Below, in pieces: positions 8,623-16,352 of a stretch of DNA of 48,174 nucleotides (the stretch's first letter is position 1; each line of letters begins with the position of its first letter). This DNA comes from Pseudarthrobacter sp. AL07. GTDB taxonomy: Bacteria; Actinomycetota; Actinomycetes; Actinomycetales; Micrococcaceae. The notes under the pieces are model-generated. The model was not told the DNA's origin and made no database searches. It saw only the letters and a list, made by a program, of their open reading frames with translations. Made by a program: the position numbers and the translations under genes. The stretch is taken from the NCBI RefSeq assembly GCF_029960665.1, contig NZ_JASBRB010000026.1, positions 1-48,174 of the forward strand. Reading direction: 5' to 3'.

Positions 8623-9045
8623 ATGCAGCCCAGAGTCGACTTCATCTCACTAGGCGTTCGCAGTGTTGACGCCTCCCGCCGGTTCTACGCCGAAGGCCTC
8701 GGCTGGCCTGTCCACCGCGAGTTCCCGGGCGATGTGGTGTTCATCCAGGTCAACCACGGCCTCGTCCTTTCCCTGTGGGACGCCGCGCAGATGCACGCCG
8801 AGGCCGGCGTAGGCGCGCCCGGCCCGGTCCCCTGCATCACACTCAGCCACAACCTGCCCAGCACCGAGGCGGTGGACCGGGTCATGGCGGAGGCGGCATC
8901 GGCCGGAGCCACCATCGTCGCTGCGCCGGTCACCCAGCCTTGGGGCGGGTACAGCGGCTATTTCGCCGATCCGGACGGCTTCCGCTGGGAAATTGCCTAT
9001 AACCCCGCCTGGACAGTGGACGACGGCGGCCAGGTCACCGTTTAA
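8623..9045 (+). CDS. VOC-family (glyoxalase/bleomycin-resistance fold) protein
   Basis: 140 residues with two beta-alpha-beta-beta-beta modules of the vicinal-oxygen-chelate fold: VDFISLGVRSVDASRRFYAEGLGWPV (about 5-30) and TEAVDRVMAEAASAGATIVAAPVTQPWGGYSGYFADPDGFRWEIAYNP (about 82-130). The second module ends in the typical FADPDGFRWEI with a possible metal-binding Glu. The substrate is unknown; such proteins include lyases, dioxygenases and resistance proteins. Start ATG 8623 has no Shine-Dalgarno in the short gap to the divergent chorismate mutase gene, so a leaderless mRNA is possible. Confidence 0.88.
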   Translation: MQPRVDFISLGVRSVDASRRFYAEGLGWPVHREFPGDVVFIQVNHGLVLSLWDAAQMHAEAGVGAPGPVPCITLSHNLPSTEAVDRVMAEAASAGATIVAAPVTQPWGGYSGYFADPDGFRWEIAYNPAWTVDDGGQVTV

Positions 9046-9090
9046 GGGCCGGGCACCTCCGCCGTCAGCCGGGCCAGCGAACGGAGCTCC

Positions 9091-9840
9091 TCAGAACAGC
9101 GCATCCACCGGCCGGATGAGCTCCGGGGAGTTGTTGCGCACGTTGCCCACTTCGGTGCCGACGGAATCCACGTGCCAGTCTGCGGCGACGTCCTTCACAT
9201 GGGCCCGAACCAGGTCCACGAGGAAGGCGGCGTCGTCGATCTGCGGATCAAGCCAGGACGCCATCGTGGCCCGGTCCATCGGCAGCGGAACGCGGTCATG
9301 CAAGGCAGTGAGCTTGCCGAAGATTGTCGACTCAGCACCGGGCGGCGGGGTGTCTGCCGTCAGGATGGATGTGGAGAGCATCCACCGGCCGGGGTCACCC
9401 TCGGCCTTGGCCGGATCCTTCCACCACTCGTACAGTCCCGCGAACACCAGCCCGCTGCCTTCGCCCGGATGGACGTAGTAGGGCTGCTTGGCTTTGCCGG
9501 TGCCCTGCTTCCATTCGTAGTACCCGTCCGCCGGGACAGCGCAGCGACGTGACTTCACGGCTTTGCGGAAGGCAGGCTTCTCGAGCACAGTCTCACTGCG
9601 CGCGTTGATCATCTTGGGGCCGATGCCCGGATCCTTCGCCCAGGACGGCACCAGGCCCCAGCGGGCCACGTGGAGCTGCCGCACGGGGCCGTCGTCCATC
9701 AGCCGTTCCAGGACGATCGGGACAGCGTCGGTTGGCGCCACGTTCCAAGACGGGAGAAGGTGTACTTCCTCCTCCAGCTGGGCATCAAAGTCGGCCAGCA
9801 AGTCGCCCACGGCCCGTGCCATCACATAGCGTCCACACAT
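9091..9840 (-). CDS. SRAP-domain protein (HMCES/YedK family), abasic-site DNA-protein crosslinker
   Basis: 249 residues. Family members form a thiazolidine crosslink with abasic sites in single-stranded DNA through the N-terminal Cys2 and shield them from breakage. The required residues are present: C2 directly after Met (MCGRY), N79 and R81 in PKMINARSET, E109 in GYYEW, H181 in ALHDRVPLPM. Removal of Met1 to expose Cys2 is required, which fixes the start at ATG 9840. Length is normal. A single gene, probably with its own promoter in the 129 bp shared with the divergent mycoredoxin gene. It is a DNA-damage tolerance protein but I saw no SOS box upstream. Confidence 0.93.
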   Translation of the reverse strand: MCGRYVMARAVGDLLADFDAQLEEEVHLLPSWNVAPTDAVPIVLERLMDDGPVRQLHVARWGLVPSWAKDPGIGPKMINARSETVLEKPAFRKAVKSRRCAVPADGYYEWKQGTGKAKQPYYVHPGEGSGLVFAGLYEWWKDPAKAEGDPGRWMLSTSILTADTPPPGAESTIFGKLTALHDRVPLPMDRATMASWLDPQIDDAAFLVDLVRAHVKDVAADWHVDSVGTEVGNVRNNSPELIRPVDALF

Positions 9841-9969
9841 GGCTCCAGCATGCCATCAGCGTTATCTGCTGTCATCCGGCACCGCATCCGCCGGGCCGGC
9901 TCAGGGAATAGCCTGCCCCGGGTTACCGTTGATGGGAAGGAACCTACCCAACGATTTCAGGAGAGCTCC

Positions 9970-10227
9970 GTGGACTTTACCCCCGAGAACGGCACCATCA
10001 CCATGTTTTCCACCACCTGGTGCGGCTACTGCAACCGGCTGAAGAAGCAGCTGGACGCGCAGGGCATCGGCTATACGGAAATCAACATCGAAGAGGTGGA
10101 AGGCACAGCCGACCTCGTGGAGAAGCTCAACGGCGGCAACCGCACCGTGCCCACCGTGCTCTTCCCGGACGGCACTGCCGCCACCAATCCTTCCGCTGCC
10201 GAGGTAAAGAGCCGCCTCGCGGCCTGA
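9970..10227 (+). CDS. Mycoredoxin (Mrx1-type glutaredoxin)
   Basis: 85-residue thioredoxin-fold protein with the redox motif T-W-C-G-Y-C (about residues 17-22), the cis-proline segment R-T-V-P-T-V-L-F, and a GT-x-A-TNPSA C-terminal helix. Actinobacterial mycoredoxins of this type reduce mycothiol mixed disulphides on proteins. Start GTG 9970 is set by an excellent AGGAG six bases upstream; the frame is open further upstream but lacks a ribosome site there. It is followed, after a strong hairpin, by the mycothiol-dependent formaldehyde dehydrogenase gene, so both neighbours concern mycothiol chemistry. Confidence 0.9.
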   Translation: MDFTPENGTITMFSTTWCGYCNRLKKQLDAQGIGYTEINIEEVEGTADLVEKLNGGNRTVPTVLFPDGTAATNPSAAEVKSRLAA

Positions 10228-10245
10228 ACACCGCAGCTCATGTGG

Positions 10246-10289
10246 TAGACAGAACGGGACCAACGTCCGTGTTGGTCCCGTTCTGTCTA
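10246..10289. terminator. 19-bp perfect hairpin between mycoredoxin and mscR genes
   Basis: TAGACAGAACGGGACCAAC pairs without mismatch with its complement at 10271-10289 around the 6-base loop GTCCGT. It ends 21 bases before the mscR start. It could terminate mycoredoxin transcription, act as an attenuator, or protect mRNA ends. No T tract follows. Confidence 0.7.
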
Positions 10290-10310
10290 TCTGCATTAAG
10301 GGAGCCTTTC

Positions 10311-11396
10311 GTGATCCATAAAGTCAAAGGTGTCGTAGCCCGTTCCAAGGGCGCCCCGGTCACCCTGGAGACCATCCTGGTCCCGGATCCGGGTCCGGGC
10401 GAGGCCCTGGTGGACATCCTCACCAGCGGCGTCTGCCACACCGACCTGCACTACAAGCTGGGCGGCATCAGCGACGACTTTCCGTTCCTCCTCGGCCACG
10501 AAGCCACTGGAGTGGTCAGTGCCGTTGGCCCGGACGTCACGGACGTCGCCCCGGGCGACCGCGTGGTATTGAACTGGCGGGCCGTCTGTGGCGACTGCCG
10601 TGCGTGCAACCGAGGCCAGGCCCAGTACTGCTTCAACACCCGCAACGCCACCCAGAAGATGACGCTGGAGGACGGCACCGAACTGTCCGCCGCCCTGGGC
10701 ATCGGAGCCTTCATCGAAAAGACCCTCGTGGCTGCCGGCCAGTGCACGAAGGTTGATTCCGACGCCGATGCTGCCGCCATCGGCCTGCTCGGCTGCGGGG
10801 TCATGGCCGGACTGGGCGCCGCGATCAACACCGGCGGCGTCAAGCGCGGTGACACCGTCGCCGTCATCGGCTGCGGTGGTGTGGGCATGGCTGCCATCGC
10901 CGGCGCCGCGCTCGCCGGCGCAACCACCGTCATCGCCGTCGACATCGACGCGAAAAAGCTGGAACGCGCGAAGGAACTCGGTGCCACCCACACCGTGGAC
11001 TCCTCCGCTTCCGACCCGGTGGAGAAGATCCGGGAACTCACCGGCGGCTTCGGCGCAGACGTGGTGATTGACGCCGTCGGCCGTCCCGAAACGTACAAGC
11101 AGGCCTTCTACGCCCGCGACCTCGCCGGCACCGTGGTACTGGTGGGCGTCCCCACGCCGGAGATGACACTGGAGCTGCCGCTCCTGGACGTTTTCGGCCG
11201 CGGCGGGTCGCTGAAGTCCTCCTGGTACGGTGACTGCCTGCCGTCCCGGGACTTCCCCATGCTGATCAGCCTCTACAAGCAGGGCAAGCTGGATCTGGAT
11301 GCCTTCGTGACCGAGCGGATCACCATCGACCAGGTGGAGGAAGCGTTCGAGAAGATGCACTCCGGTTCCGTGCTGCGTTCTGTGGTGGAACTGTGA
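10311..11396 (+). CDS. mscR: S-(hydroxymethyl)mycothiol dehydrogenase (class III-type zinc alcohol dehydrogenase)
   Basis: 361-residue cytosolic NAD-dependent enzyme that oxidises the formaldehyde-mycothiol adduct to S-formylmycothiol; the Mycobacterium homologue MscR also reduces S-nitrosomycothiol. Catalytic zinc ligands C42, H63 (GHE) and C162 are present, as are the four structural-zinc cysteines C93, C96, C99 and C107. The Rossmann motif G187-x-G-G-x-G192 with D211 indicates NAD. The start is GTG 10311 with AAGGGAG at -12. The stop overlaps the next gene by 4 bp (GTGA). The pair mscR-MBL corresponds to Rv2259-Rv2260, a strong context match. Confidence 0.93.
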   Translation: MIHKVKGVVARSKGAPVTLETILVPDPGPGEALVDILTSGVCHTDLHYKLGGISDDFPFLLGHEATGVVSAVGPDVTDVAPGDRVVLNWRAVCGDCRACNRGQAQYCFNTRNATQKMTLEDGTELSAALGIGAFIEKTLVAAGQCTKVDSDADAAAIGLLGCGVMAGLGAAINTGGVKRGDTVAVIGCGGVGMAAIAGAALAGATTVIAVDIDAKKLERAKELGATHTVDSSASDPVEKIRELTGGFGADVVIDAVGRPETYKQAFYARDLAGTVVLVGVPTPEMTLELPLLDVFGRGGSLKSSWYGDCLPSRDFPMLISLYKQGKLDLDAFVTERITIDQVEEAFEKMHSGSVLRSVVEL

Positions 11397-12034
11397 GCGT
11401 CAGGATCGAGCACCTCGTCACATCCGGGACGTTCTCGCTCGACGGCGGCACCTGGGATGTGGACAACAACGTCTGGATCGTCGGCGACGCGGAGGAATGC
11501 GTGGTCATCGATCCCGCGCACGATGCCAAGGCCGTAGCCGCCGCCGTCGGTGGCCGGAAGCTCAAGGCGATCCTGCTGACCCATGGCCACGATGACCACA
11601 TCCGGTCGGTGGCTGACTTCTGGGACCTCGTCCAGGCACCGATCCACCTTCACCAGGACGACTGGATGCTGTGGCGCAGCGTCTACCCGGAGGTGGAACC
11701 CGATGTCGCCATCAGGCACGGCGACGTCATCGAGGTGGCAGGGGCCAGCATGACGGCCCTGCACACCCCCGGGCACTCGCCCGGCTCGGTGTCCTTCCAC
11801 CTGGCCGACGGGCCCGATGGCGAGGGCTCGCTTTTCAGTGGCGACACCCTGTTCCAGGGTGGCCCCGGCGCCACGGGCCGGTCTTATAGCGACTTCCCCA
11901 CCATCATCGAGTCCATCCGGACGTGGCTGCTGCCGCTACCGGCCGAAACGGTGGTCCGGACCGGACACGGCGACAGCACCACCATCGGGGCCGAAGCCCC
12001 GCATCTGGATGAGTGGATCGCCCGGGGTCACTAG
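11393..12034 (+). CDS. Metallo-beta-lactamase-fold hydrolase (glyoxalase II-like, Rv2260 type)
   Basis: 213 residues with a complete binuclear metal site: H64-x-H66-x-D68-H69 in THGHDDH, H128 in TPGHSPGS, D151 in FSGDTLF and H192 in RTGHGDST. Family members hydrolyse thioesters. Because it is translationally coupled (GTGA overlap) to mscR, the likely job is hydrolysis of S-formylmycothiol to formate and mycothiol, or of other mycothiol thioesters; this is inferred from position. Start GTG 11393. It converges on the lipoate ligase-like gene, with a small CCCGC-ATGA-GCGGG hairpin between them. Confidence 0.9.
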   Translation: MSVRIEHLVTSGTFSLDGGTWDVDNNVWIVGDAEECVVIDPAHDAKAVAAAVGGRKLKAILLTHGHDDHIRSVADFWDLVQAPIHLHQDDWMLWRSVYPEVEPDVAIRHGDVIEVAGASMTALHTPGHSPGSVSFHLADGPDGEGSLFSGDTLFQGGPGATGRSYSDFPTIIESIRTWLLPLPAETVVRTGHGDSTTIGAEAPHLDEWIARGH

Positions 12035-12072
12035 GATGCCCTGAGCCAGACCGCACCCCCCGCATGAGCGGG

Positions 12073-12840
12073 CTACGCCTCCCTGGCGTCCAAACCTGCA
12101 TAGCTGCTGAAGTCGGCGTGCCGGAGGGAGGCGTGGCCCGCGTATGCGGCAATGACGGCGTCTTGGACATCCTGGACCGTCAGCCCGGGCACGAGGTCGT
12201 TGGCCGCGCCGGCGGTGGCCGGGTCCCAGTCCAGGCCCAAGGCGGCATAGCTGTCCGTCAGGACGTTGCGGATGGGGGCGGAGTTTTCCACCACGATCAC
12301 GGAACTGAACAGCCACCCGCCGCTCACCACGCGTTGCGCTGTTCCGACGAGTTTGATCCGGCGTGCCGGATCGGCCGGGTCGGTTCCGTGAACGCTGAAC
12401 TCGCCTGGGCAGTACTCTCCCGGAATTTCGCCAACTGCGGCCTGCACACCGACGTTCCGCAAAGACTGCGCCAGCAGCTCACCAAAGAATCCGAACCTGG
12501 CTTTGGAGCCGGCAATGGCATCGGTATGGGGCATCACGTGGTCCACCACCAGCGTGCCCTCGTGGTAAGCGGCGGCGCGGCCACCGGCCTTCCGCACCAG
12601 GGGTTCAAATCCGTGCTCCCGGCACGCCTGGGCGGCTGTGTCGAAGCCGGGCAGGCGGGTATCCCGCTGTCCGAACGCAACAGTGGGTGCGGGCCGGTAC
12701 AGCCGGAGCGTGGGACCGATCCTGCCGCTCCTGGCCCGGGTCAGCAGTTCGAGGCCGAATTCCAGGTCACGTGCGGCGCCGAGGGAATGATCCTGGCGCA
12801 CCACGGTGAGCGTCCCCATTCCTGCTTCGGCGTCCTGCAT
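12073..12840 (-). CDS. Lipoate--protein ligase / octanoyltransferase family protein (BPL/LplA fold)
   Basis: 255 residues of the biotin/lipoate protein ligase fold. Seen: RPAPTVAFGQRD (about 49-60), RKAGGRAAAYHEGTLVV (83-99; variant of the RRxGGGAVYH lipoyl-binding loop with Arg-Ala-Ala for Gly-Ala-Val), GEYCPGEFSV (141-150) and the invariant lysine K163 in RIKLVGTAQR. The last two are typical of lipoate ligases/transferases, but the choice between ligase (uses ATP), octanoyltransferase and amidotransferase is not clear. Start ATG 12840 has AAGGGAG nine bases upstream; 12819 is a second possible ATG. Sixteen bases separate it from the divergent DUF2177 start. Confidence 0.82.
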   Translation of the reverse strand: MQDAEAGMGTLTVVRQDHSLGAARDLEFGLELLTRARSGRIGPTLRLYRPAPTVAFGQRDTRLPGFDTAAQACREHGFEPLVRKAGGRAAAYHEGTLVVDHVMPHTDAIAGSKARFGFFGELLAQSLRNVGVQAAVGEIPGEYCPGEFSVHGTDPADPARRIKLVGTAQRVVSGGWLFSSVIVVENSAPIRNVLTDSYAALGLDWDPATAGAANDLVPGLTVQDVQDAVIAAYAGHASLRHADFSSYAGLDAREA

Positions 12841-12856
12841 GTTGCTAAGCTCCCTT

Positions 12857-13246
12857 ATGGTCATATTGCAATTCCTTGTTGTCGCGGCTGCGTTTGCCGT
12901 CATCGACGCCGTCTGGCTCAAGCTCATGAACCCGTTTTACCGCAGCCACATCGGTGACCTGCTCGCAGACAAGCCACATTTAGGTTACGCCGTGGCTTTC
13001 TATGTCATGTACATAGCGGGGATTGTCTTCTTTGCGCTGCGGCCGGCGCTCGACGGCGGCAGCTGGCTGACCGCCGTCGGCTACGGGGCCGCCTTGGGCG
13101 CCTTTGCCTACGCCACGTACGACCTCACGAATGCCGCCACGCTCAAAACGTGGCCACTGCAGCTTATTGTCGTGGACATCCTGTGGGGTGCCGCCCTGAC
13201 GGGGCTGTCCACCCTCGCCGGTTGGCTGGTGTTCCGCTCCACCTGA
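12857..13246 (+). CDS. DUF2177 family membrane protein
   Basis: 129 residues with four hydrophobic helices (about 1-22, 42-60, 66-88, 100-124) and the family pattern F-x-x-IDAVWLK near the N-terminus and ATYDLTNAATLKTWP in the third-fourth helix loop. Function unknown. Start ATG 12857 places the first helix at the N-terminus as in the family. There is no Shine-Dalgarno, and the divergent neighbour starts 16 bases away, so promoter and possibly leaderless start lie within the neighbour's first codons. Confidence 0.85.
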   Translation: MVILQFLVVAAAFAVIDAVWLKLMNPFYRSHIGDLLADKPHLGYAVAFYVMYIAGIVFFALRPALDGGSWLTAVGYGAALGAFAYATYDLTNAATLKTWPLQLIVVDILWGAALTGLSTLAGWLVFRST

Positions 13247-13335
13247 CATCCAGCGGATTAATACTGCACCGTCCCCATCGGGTGGCTAAACTCAGGAACT
13301 GGGCCCACCCGCTACTCCTCAGAAGAGGTAATCCA

Positions 13336-14043
13336 CTGATACGCGTCATTAGCTACAATTTACGTAAGCACAAGGCCAGCGGGGAGCTGGTCGCCTTGGC
13401 ACAGGACTTCGGCGTTGATGCCCTGTGCCTGCAGGAATGCGACACCACGGACCTGCCGGACACGCTGGGTCAACTGCAGCTGGCCGATTCCACGAAAGGC
13501 AACCGGCTGGGGCTGGCCATCTATTACCGGCCGGACCGGTTCACCGCCCACGGCACCAAGGCATTCGCGCTCAAGAAGTCCCTTCACGACATGGTCCTGG
13601 CGCCCGCCCATGAGCGCCTCATCGGCACTCGCGTGCGGGACAACGAGACCGATCACGAACTGGTCATCGCGTCTTTCCACGCTGCGCCGCTGACCGCCAC
13701 CAACTCGCTGCGGCGCAACCAGATCCACGCTGCCCACGCGGAACTGCTGGGCATGGGCACCGGCCTGATGACTTTGATGGTGGGGGACTTCAACTACCCC
13801 TTCTTCACGAAGAACCTCAACGAACACATGAAGAACACGGGGTACGAACTATCCCTCAGTGATCGCCGGACCTACACGCGCTACAAGGTGTTCAAGGGCC
13901 ACTTCGACTTTGCCACGTCCCTGGGCCTGAACATCGAGAACGTGGAAACCCTGCCCCGCGGCGCCTCCGACCACCTGCCCATACTGGTGACCGCCGAATA
14001 CGGCCAGGACTCGACGCCGGTCCAGGAGCCCCCGGCGTCCTGA
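13336..14043 (+). CDS. Endonuclease/exonuclease/phosphatase (EEP) family protein with a probable CTG start
   Basis: About 235 residues of the DNase I-like metal-dependent phosphodiesterase fold. All catalytic positions are seen: N8 in VISYNLRKH, E34 in CLQECD, H115 in ASFHAAP, D151 and N153 in VGDFNYPF, D191 in GHFDFA, and D212-H213 in SDHLPIL. No signal peptide, so cytosolic; substrate (DNA, phospholipid head group or other) unknown. The domain begins right at residue 2. The only start with a good ribosome site is CTG 13336, with GAAGAGG seven bases upstream; an in-frame GTG at 13282 lacks one and would add an unrelated extension. Confidence 0.85.
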   Translation: MIRVISYNLRKHKASGELVALAQDFGVDALCLQECDTTDLPDTLGQLQLADSTKGNRLGLAIYYRPDRFTAHGTKAFALKKSLHDMVLAPAHERLIGTRVRDNETDHELVIASFHAAPLTATNSLRRNQIHAAHAELLGMGTGLMTLMVGDFNYPFFTKNLNEHMKNTGYELSLSDRRTYTRYKVFKGHFDFATSLGLNIENVETLPRGASDHLPILVTAEYGQDSTPVQEPPAS

Positions 14044-14044
14044 G

Positions 14045-14066
14045 GCCTGCCGGGAAGCGGCCAGGC
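14045..14066. terminator. Hairpin between convergent EEP and thioesterase genes
   Basis: GCCTGCCG pairs with CGG-C-CAGGC around a five-base loop, with one bulge. It lies 2 bp after the EEP stop and 27 bp after the end of the opposing thioesterase gene. Moderate stability, no T tract. Confidence 0.5.
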
Positions 14067-14092
14067 AGAAATCAACGCCTGGGAACTGCGCC

Positions 14093-14896
14093 TCAGGTCC
14101 TGCGCAGCGTGAGGATCTGTTCTGCGCGGCCGAAGGGCCCCTGGAGATCGTGCAGGACGGTGGACGTGAGGCCAATACCGTCGGTTCCGAAGGAGACGGC
14201 GTTGTCCAGGCCCAGCCATTCGCCCCCGGGCCTGCGGTACATGTGGATCTGCAGGTCCAGGTTGGGGAAGGCGTAGCTGTCTTTACCTGGCGGGACCCTG
14301 GCCGCGATCCCGTTGGCTGTGTCAACGAGGCCCATCAGGCGGGCCAGGTCGCCGCTGTCGGCCTTGTCGGTGAGAGGGTGCAGTGTGCGGAGCCAGACGA
14401 TCCCCGCGCCTGGCCGGTGGCCCTCTGCCACCCGCATCTCCAGGGACCGGATATAGCCGCCGGGCCAGATGGCAGGGCCGTCGAGCGGTTTGCATTCATC
14501 GGGCGCCGGAATGGCGGTGTCCTCGACGGCGGCAACCGCGGCTGTGTCGCTGGTGATCATCCGCCAGGCGGTGGCACGGATGGCCACCCTGCCATTGGCA
14601 ATCAGTTCGGCCTGCAGGAGCTCGATGGTCCGGCCGGGGCGCAGGGTGGTGGTTTCGATGTGGAAACCGCCCCCGGGGATCAGGCCCAGGATCTCGTAGC
14701 TCAGCCGGGCCATCCGCATATCGTCGCGGGGTTCGTGGCGCTCCAGGCTGTCCGCGATCACGCCGGAAGCCGGCGCCATGTGCTGTTCGTGCTCGTTCCA
14801 GGCCCCCTGGGCGTGGATGGTGGAGCGGAATCGGCCACCGCCGAACGCCTGATAATAGAAATCGCCATCGGCCAGTTCCGGGAGTGCAGCAGTCAA
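14093..14896 (-). CDS. Thioesterase family protein (double hotdog, TesB-like)
   Basis: 267 residues. Two hotdog halves can be seen: an N-terminal half with FRSTIHAQGAWNEHEQHMAPASG and LSYEILGLIPGGGFHIETTTLRPGRTIELLQAEL (about 22-95) and a C-terminal half with YAFPNLDLQIHMYRRPGGEWLGLDNAVSFGTDGIGLTSTVLHD (about 207-250), the form of acyl-CoA thioesterase II-like proteins. It probably hydrolyses an acyl-CoA; the substrate is unknown. Start TTG 14896 overlaps the stop of the Nudix gene by 4 bp (TTGA) and has AAAGGG at -7, so it is translationally coupled to that gene. Confidence 0.85.
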   Translation of the reverse strand: MTAALPELADGDFYYQAFGGGRFRSTIHAQGAWNEHEQHMAPASGVIADSLERHEPRDDMRMARLSYEILGLIPGGGFHIETTTLRPGRTIELLQAELIANGRVAIRATAWRMITSDTAAVAAVEDTAIPAPDECKPLDGPAIWPGGYIRSLEMRVAEGHRPGAGIVWLRTLHPLTDKADSGDLARLMGLVDTANGIAARVPPGKDSYAFPNLDLQIHMYRRPGGEWLGLDNAVSFGTDGIGLTSTVLHDLQGPFGRAEQILTLRRT

Positions 14897-15468
14897 AATT
14901 GACCCTTTCGATTGTCTTTGTGGGGCTCAGCCCACCCTGTCCGCTGGGCAGAAAGCTCCAGCAGGCGTGTCCGCAGATCCGGCCAGGATGCTGCGAAACC
15001 GGGATGGAGCTCTTTCCGGTCCACCGCATCCACCGGAACCCACTGGAGTTCGAGACTTTCCGGATCACTGATCACGGGCTCGAAAGGCTCGGTCACCAGA
15101 ACCATGACGGTGGTGTAGGACCAGTACCCAATGTCCAGCACGGAGGTAAAGAGGACGCTCACATCCGCGGCCGGCACCGCAGCTTCCTCGTGCGCCTCGC
15201 GGAGGGCCCCGGTGACGGCGTCCTCACCCTGGTGCAACGCTCCGCCAGGCAGTCCCCAGGTGCCTCCGTTGTGGCTCCAGAGCGCGCGGTGCTGCAGCAG
15301 GACGCCCTTGCCGGGATCATAGGCCAGGACGCCGGCGGCACCGAACCGGCCCCAGAACTTGCCGCGGCTGCCCTCCACCCAGGCGTCACCGGGGTCCCGC
15401 GGACCGGTCCGGACCGGCGGAAACGTGAGGTTCGCATCAGCGGACGTGGCAGCCAAGGAGTGATCCAT
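14893..15468 (-). CDS. Nudix hydrolase
   Basis: 191 residues. The full Nudix box is present: G76-x5-E82-x7-R90-E91-x2-E94-E95 (ALHQGEDAVTGALREAHEE), preceded by a WGLPGG turn. It hydrolyses a nucleoside-diphosphate-linked substrate, identity unknown. A 35-residue N-terminal lead precedes the fold (FGAAGVLAYDPGKGVLLQHR). Start ATG 15468. The stop TGA is inside the TTG start of the thioesterase, so Nudix and thioesterase form one operon; Nudix-thioesterase pairing might reflect action on CoA compounds, but this is a guess. Confidence 0.92.
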   Translation of the reverse strand: MDHSLAATSADANLTFPPVRTGPRDPGDAWVEGSRGKFWGRFGAAGVLAYDPGKGVLLQHRALWSHNGGTWGLPGGALHQGEDAVTGALREAHEEAAVPAADVSVLFTSVLDIGYWSYTTVMVLVTEPFEPVISDPESLELQWVPVDAVDRKELHPGFAASWPDLRTRLLELSAQRTGWAEPHKDNRKGQF

Positions 15469-15519
15469 TCCACCAGTCTGACAGGTGCCCGCGGGCCCGG
15501 ACGCGCAGCCCGCGGCGCG

Positions 15520-15720
15520 TCAGCCTGTTTGTCCCCCGTGGCTGCGTTCGACGGCGAAATCACCGCCGGGGTACATAACCGTTTCGTGTCCGTCGTCGAA
15601 GCGGACCAGATAGGGCGGATGGCCTTCCTGACCGCGGACTTCAACGATTACCCCGTGCCGGTCCGACGATCCGACGGTCCTCCCCCGGACGATGATCCTG
15701 TCACCCTGCGCTGCCTCCAT
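15520..15720 (-). CDS. DUF1918 domain protein
   Basis: 66 residues forming a small SH3-like beta barrel: GDRIIVRGRTVGSSDRHGVIVEV, then PPYLVRFDDGHETVMYPGGDFAVE. The family is common in actinobacteria, often near regulators; its function is not known. Start ATG 15720 is chosen over ATG 15735 because a perfect GGAGGTGAT Shine-Dalgarno ends six bases before it and would otherwise be inside the coding region. It lies 52 bp upstream of the Nudix gene on the same strand. Confidence 0.88.
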   Translation of the reverse strand: MEAAQGDRIIVRGRTVGSSDRHGVIVEVRGQEGHPPYLVRFDDGHETVMYPGGDFAVERSHGGQTG

Positions 15721-15821
15721 GGCAATCACCTCCAAGGCCCAGAGTACGGCTGACAGGGATCAGGGAACAGGGGTCAGTCCCGTGCCCGGTTGCGCTTCCC
15801 GGAAATGGACGGCAGGTCAGT

Positions 15822-16352
15822 TCACTGGGAAGCGATGAGCCGGGCTGCGAGGCGGACTGCGTCGTCGGGGTCCTGGTGCCAGCGGGTGATGACGACGTCG
15901 GCGCGCTGTCGGTCGTTTCCGCCCAGACCCTGCAGCAACGGACCCACGACGTCGGCAATCAGGGCGTCCACCAGTTCGCCGGACTGTGCGGTTCGGATGA
16001 AGCCCTCCAGCCGGGTCAGGTCAGAGTGGCGGAGGAGGGAAACCCGGGACTGCAGCAACACAACGGCGGCGAGCCGCCGCTCATAGATTGGAAGCCTGCC
16101 TGGACCGGGCCGGCCCCAGAGGAGCGACGCTAAAGCGGTCACGTCGTCATGGCCAAGGTCCTTAAACTTCGTGCCTGCGTCGCGGACAGTGCCGCGGACG
16201 GCTCCCACCGACGATCCATAGGACCCCAGCGCCCCACCCACCCGGGACTCCACGTCCTCAGCCCGGTACCAGGCGCCTTCGTTCTGCAGGGTGGCGTCGA
16301 TGAAGCCGGCAGCCTCCGGCACGCGCTCGTTCACGGCACCGCTACCGTCCAT
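15822..16352 (-). CDS. AlkD-like DNA alkylation repair (HEAT-like) protein, C-terminally short
   Basis: 176 residues. The middle part reads like AlkC/AlkD HEAT-like glycosylases: LASLLWGRPGPGRLPIYERRLAAVVLL (75-100) and the position of the catalytic Asp (D129 in GELVDAL; the usual preceding Trp is Gly here). The protein ends at DAVRLAARLIASQ, which aligns with the RRAA-LL helix of AlkD, so about 50-60 C-terminal residues usual in the family are missing. No in-frame or out-of-frame continuation is recognisable in the next 85 bp. It overlaps the DksA-like gene by 11 nt. It may be a natural short form or a truncated gene; activity is uncertain. Confidence 0.65.
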   Translation of the reverse strand: MDGSGAVNERVPEAAGFIDATLQNEGAWYRAEDVESRVGGALGSYGSSVGAVRGTVRDAGTKFKDLGHDDVTALASLLWGRPGPGRLPIYERRLAAVVLLQSRVSLLRHSDLTRLEGFIRTAQSGELVDALIADVVGPLLQGLGGNDRQRADVVITRWHQDPDDAVRLAARLIASQ

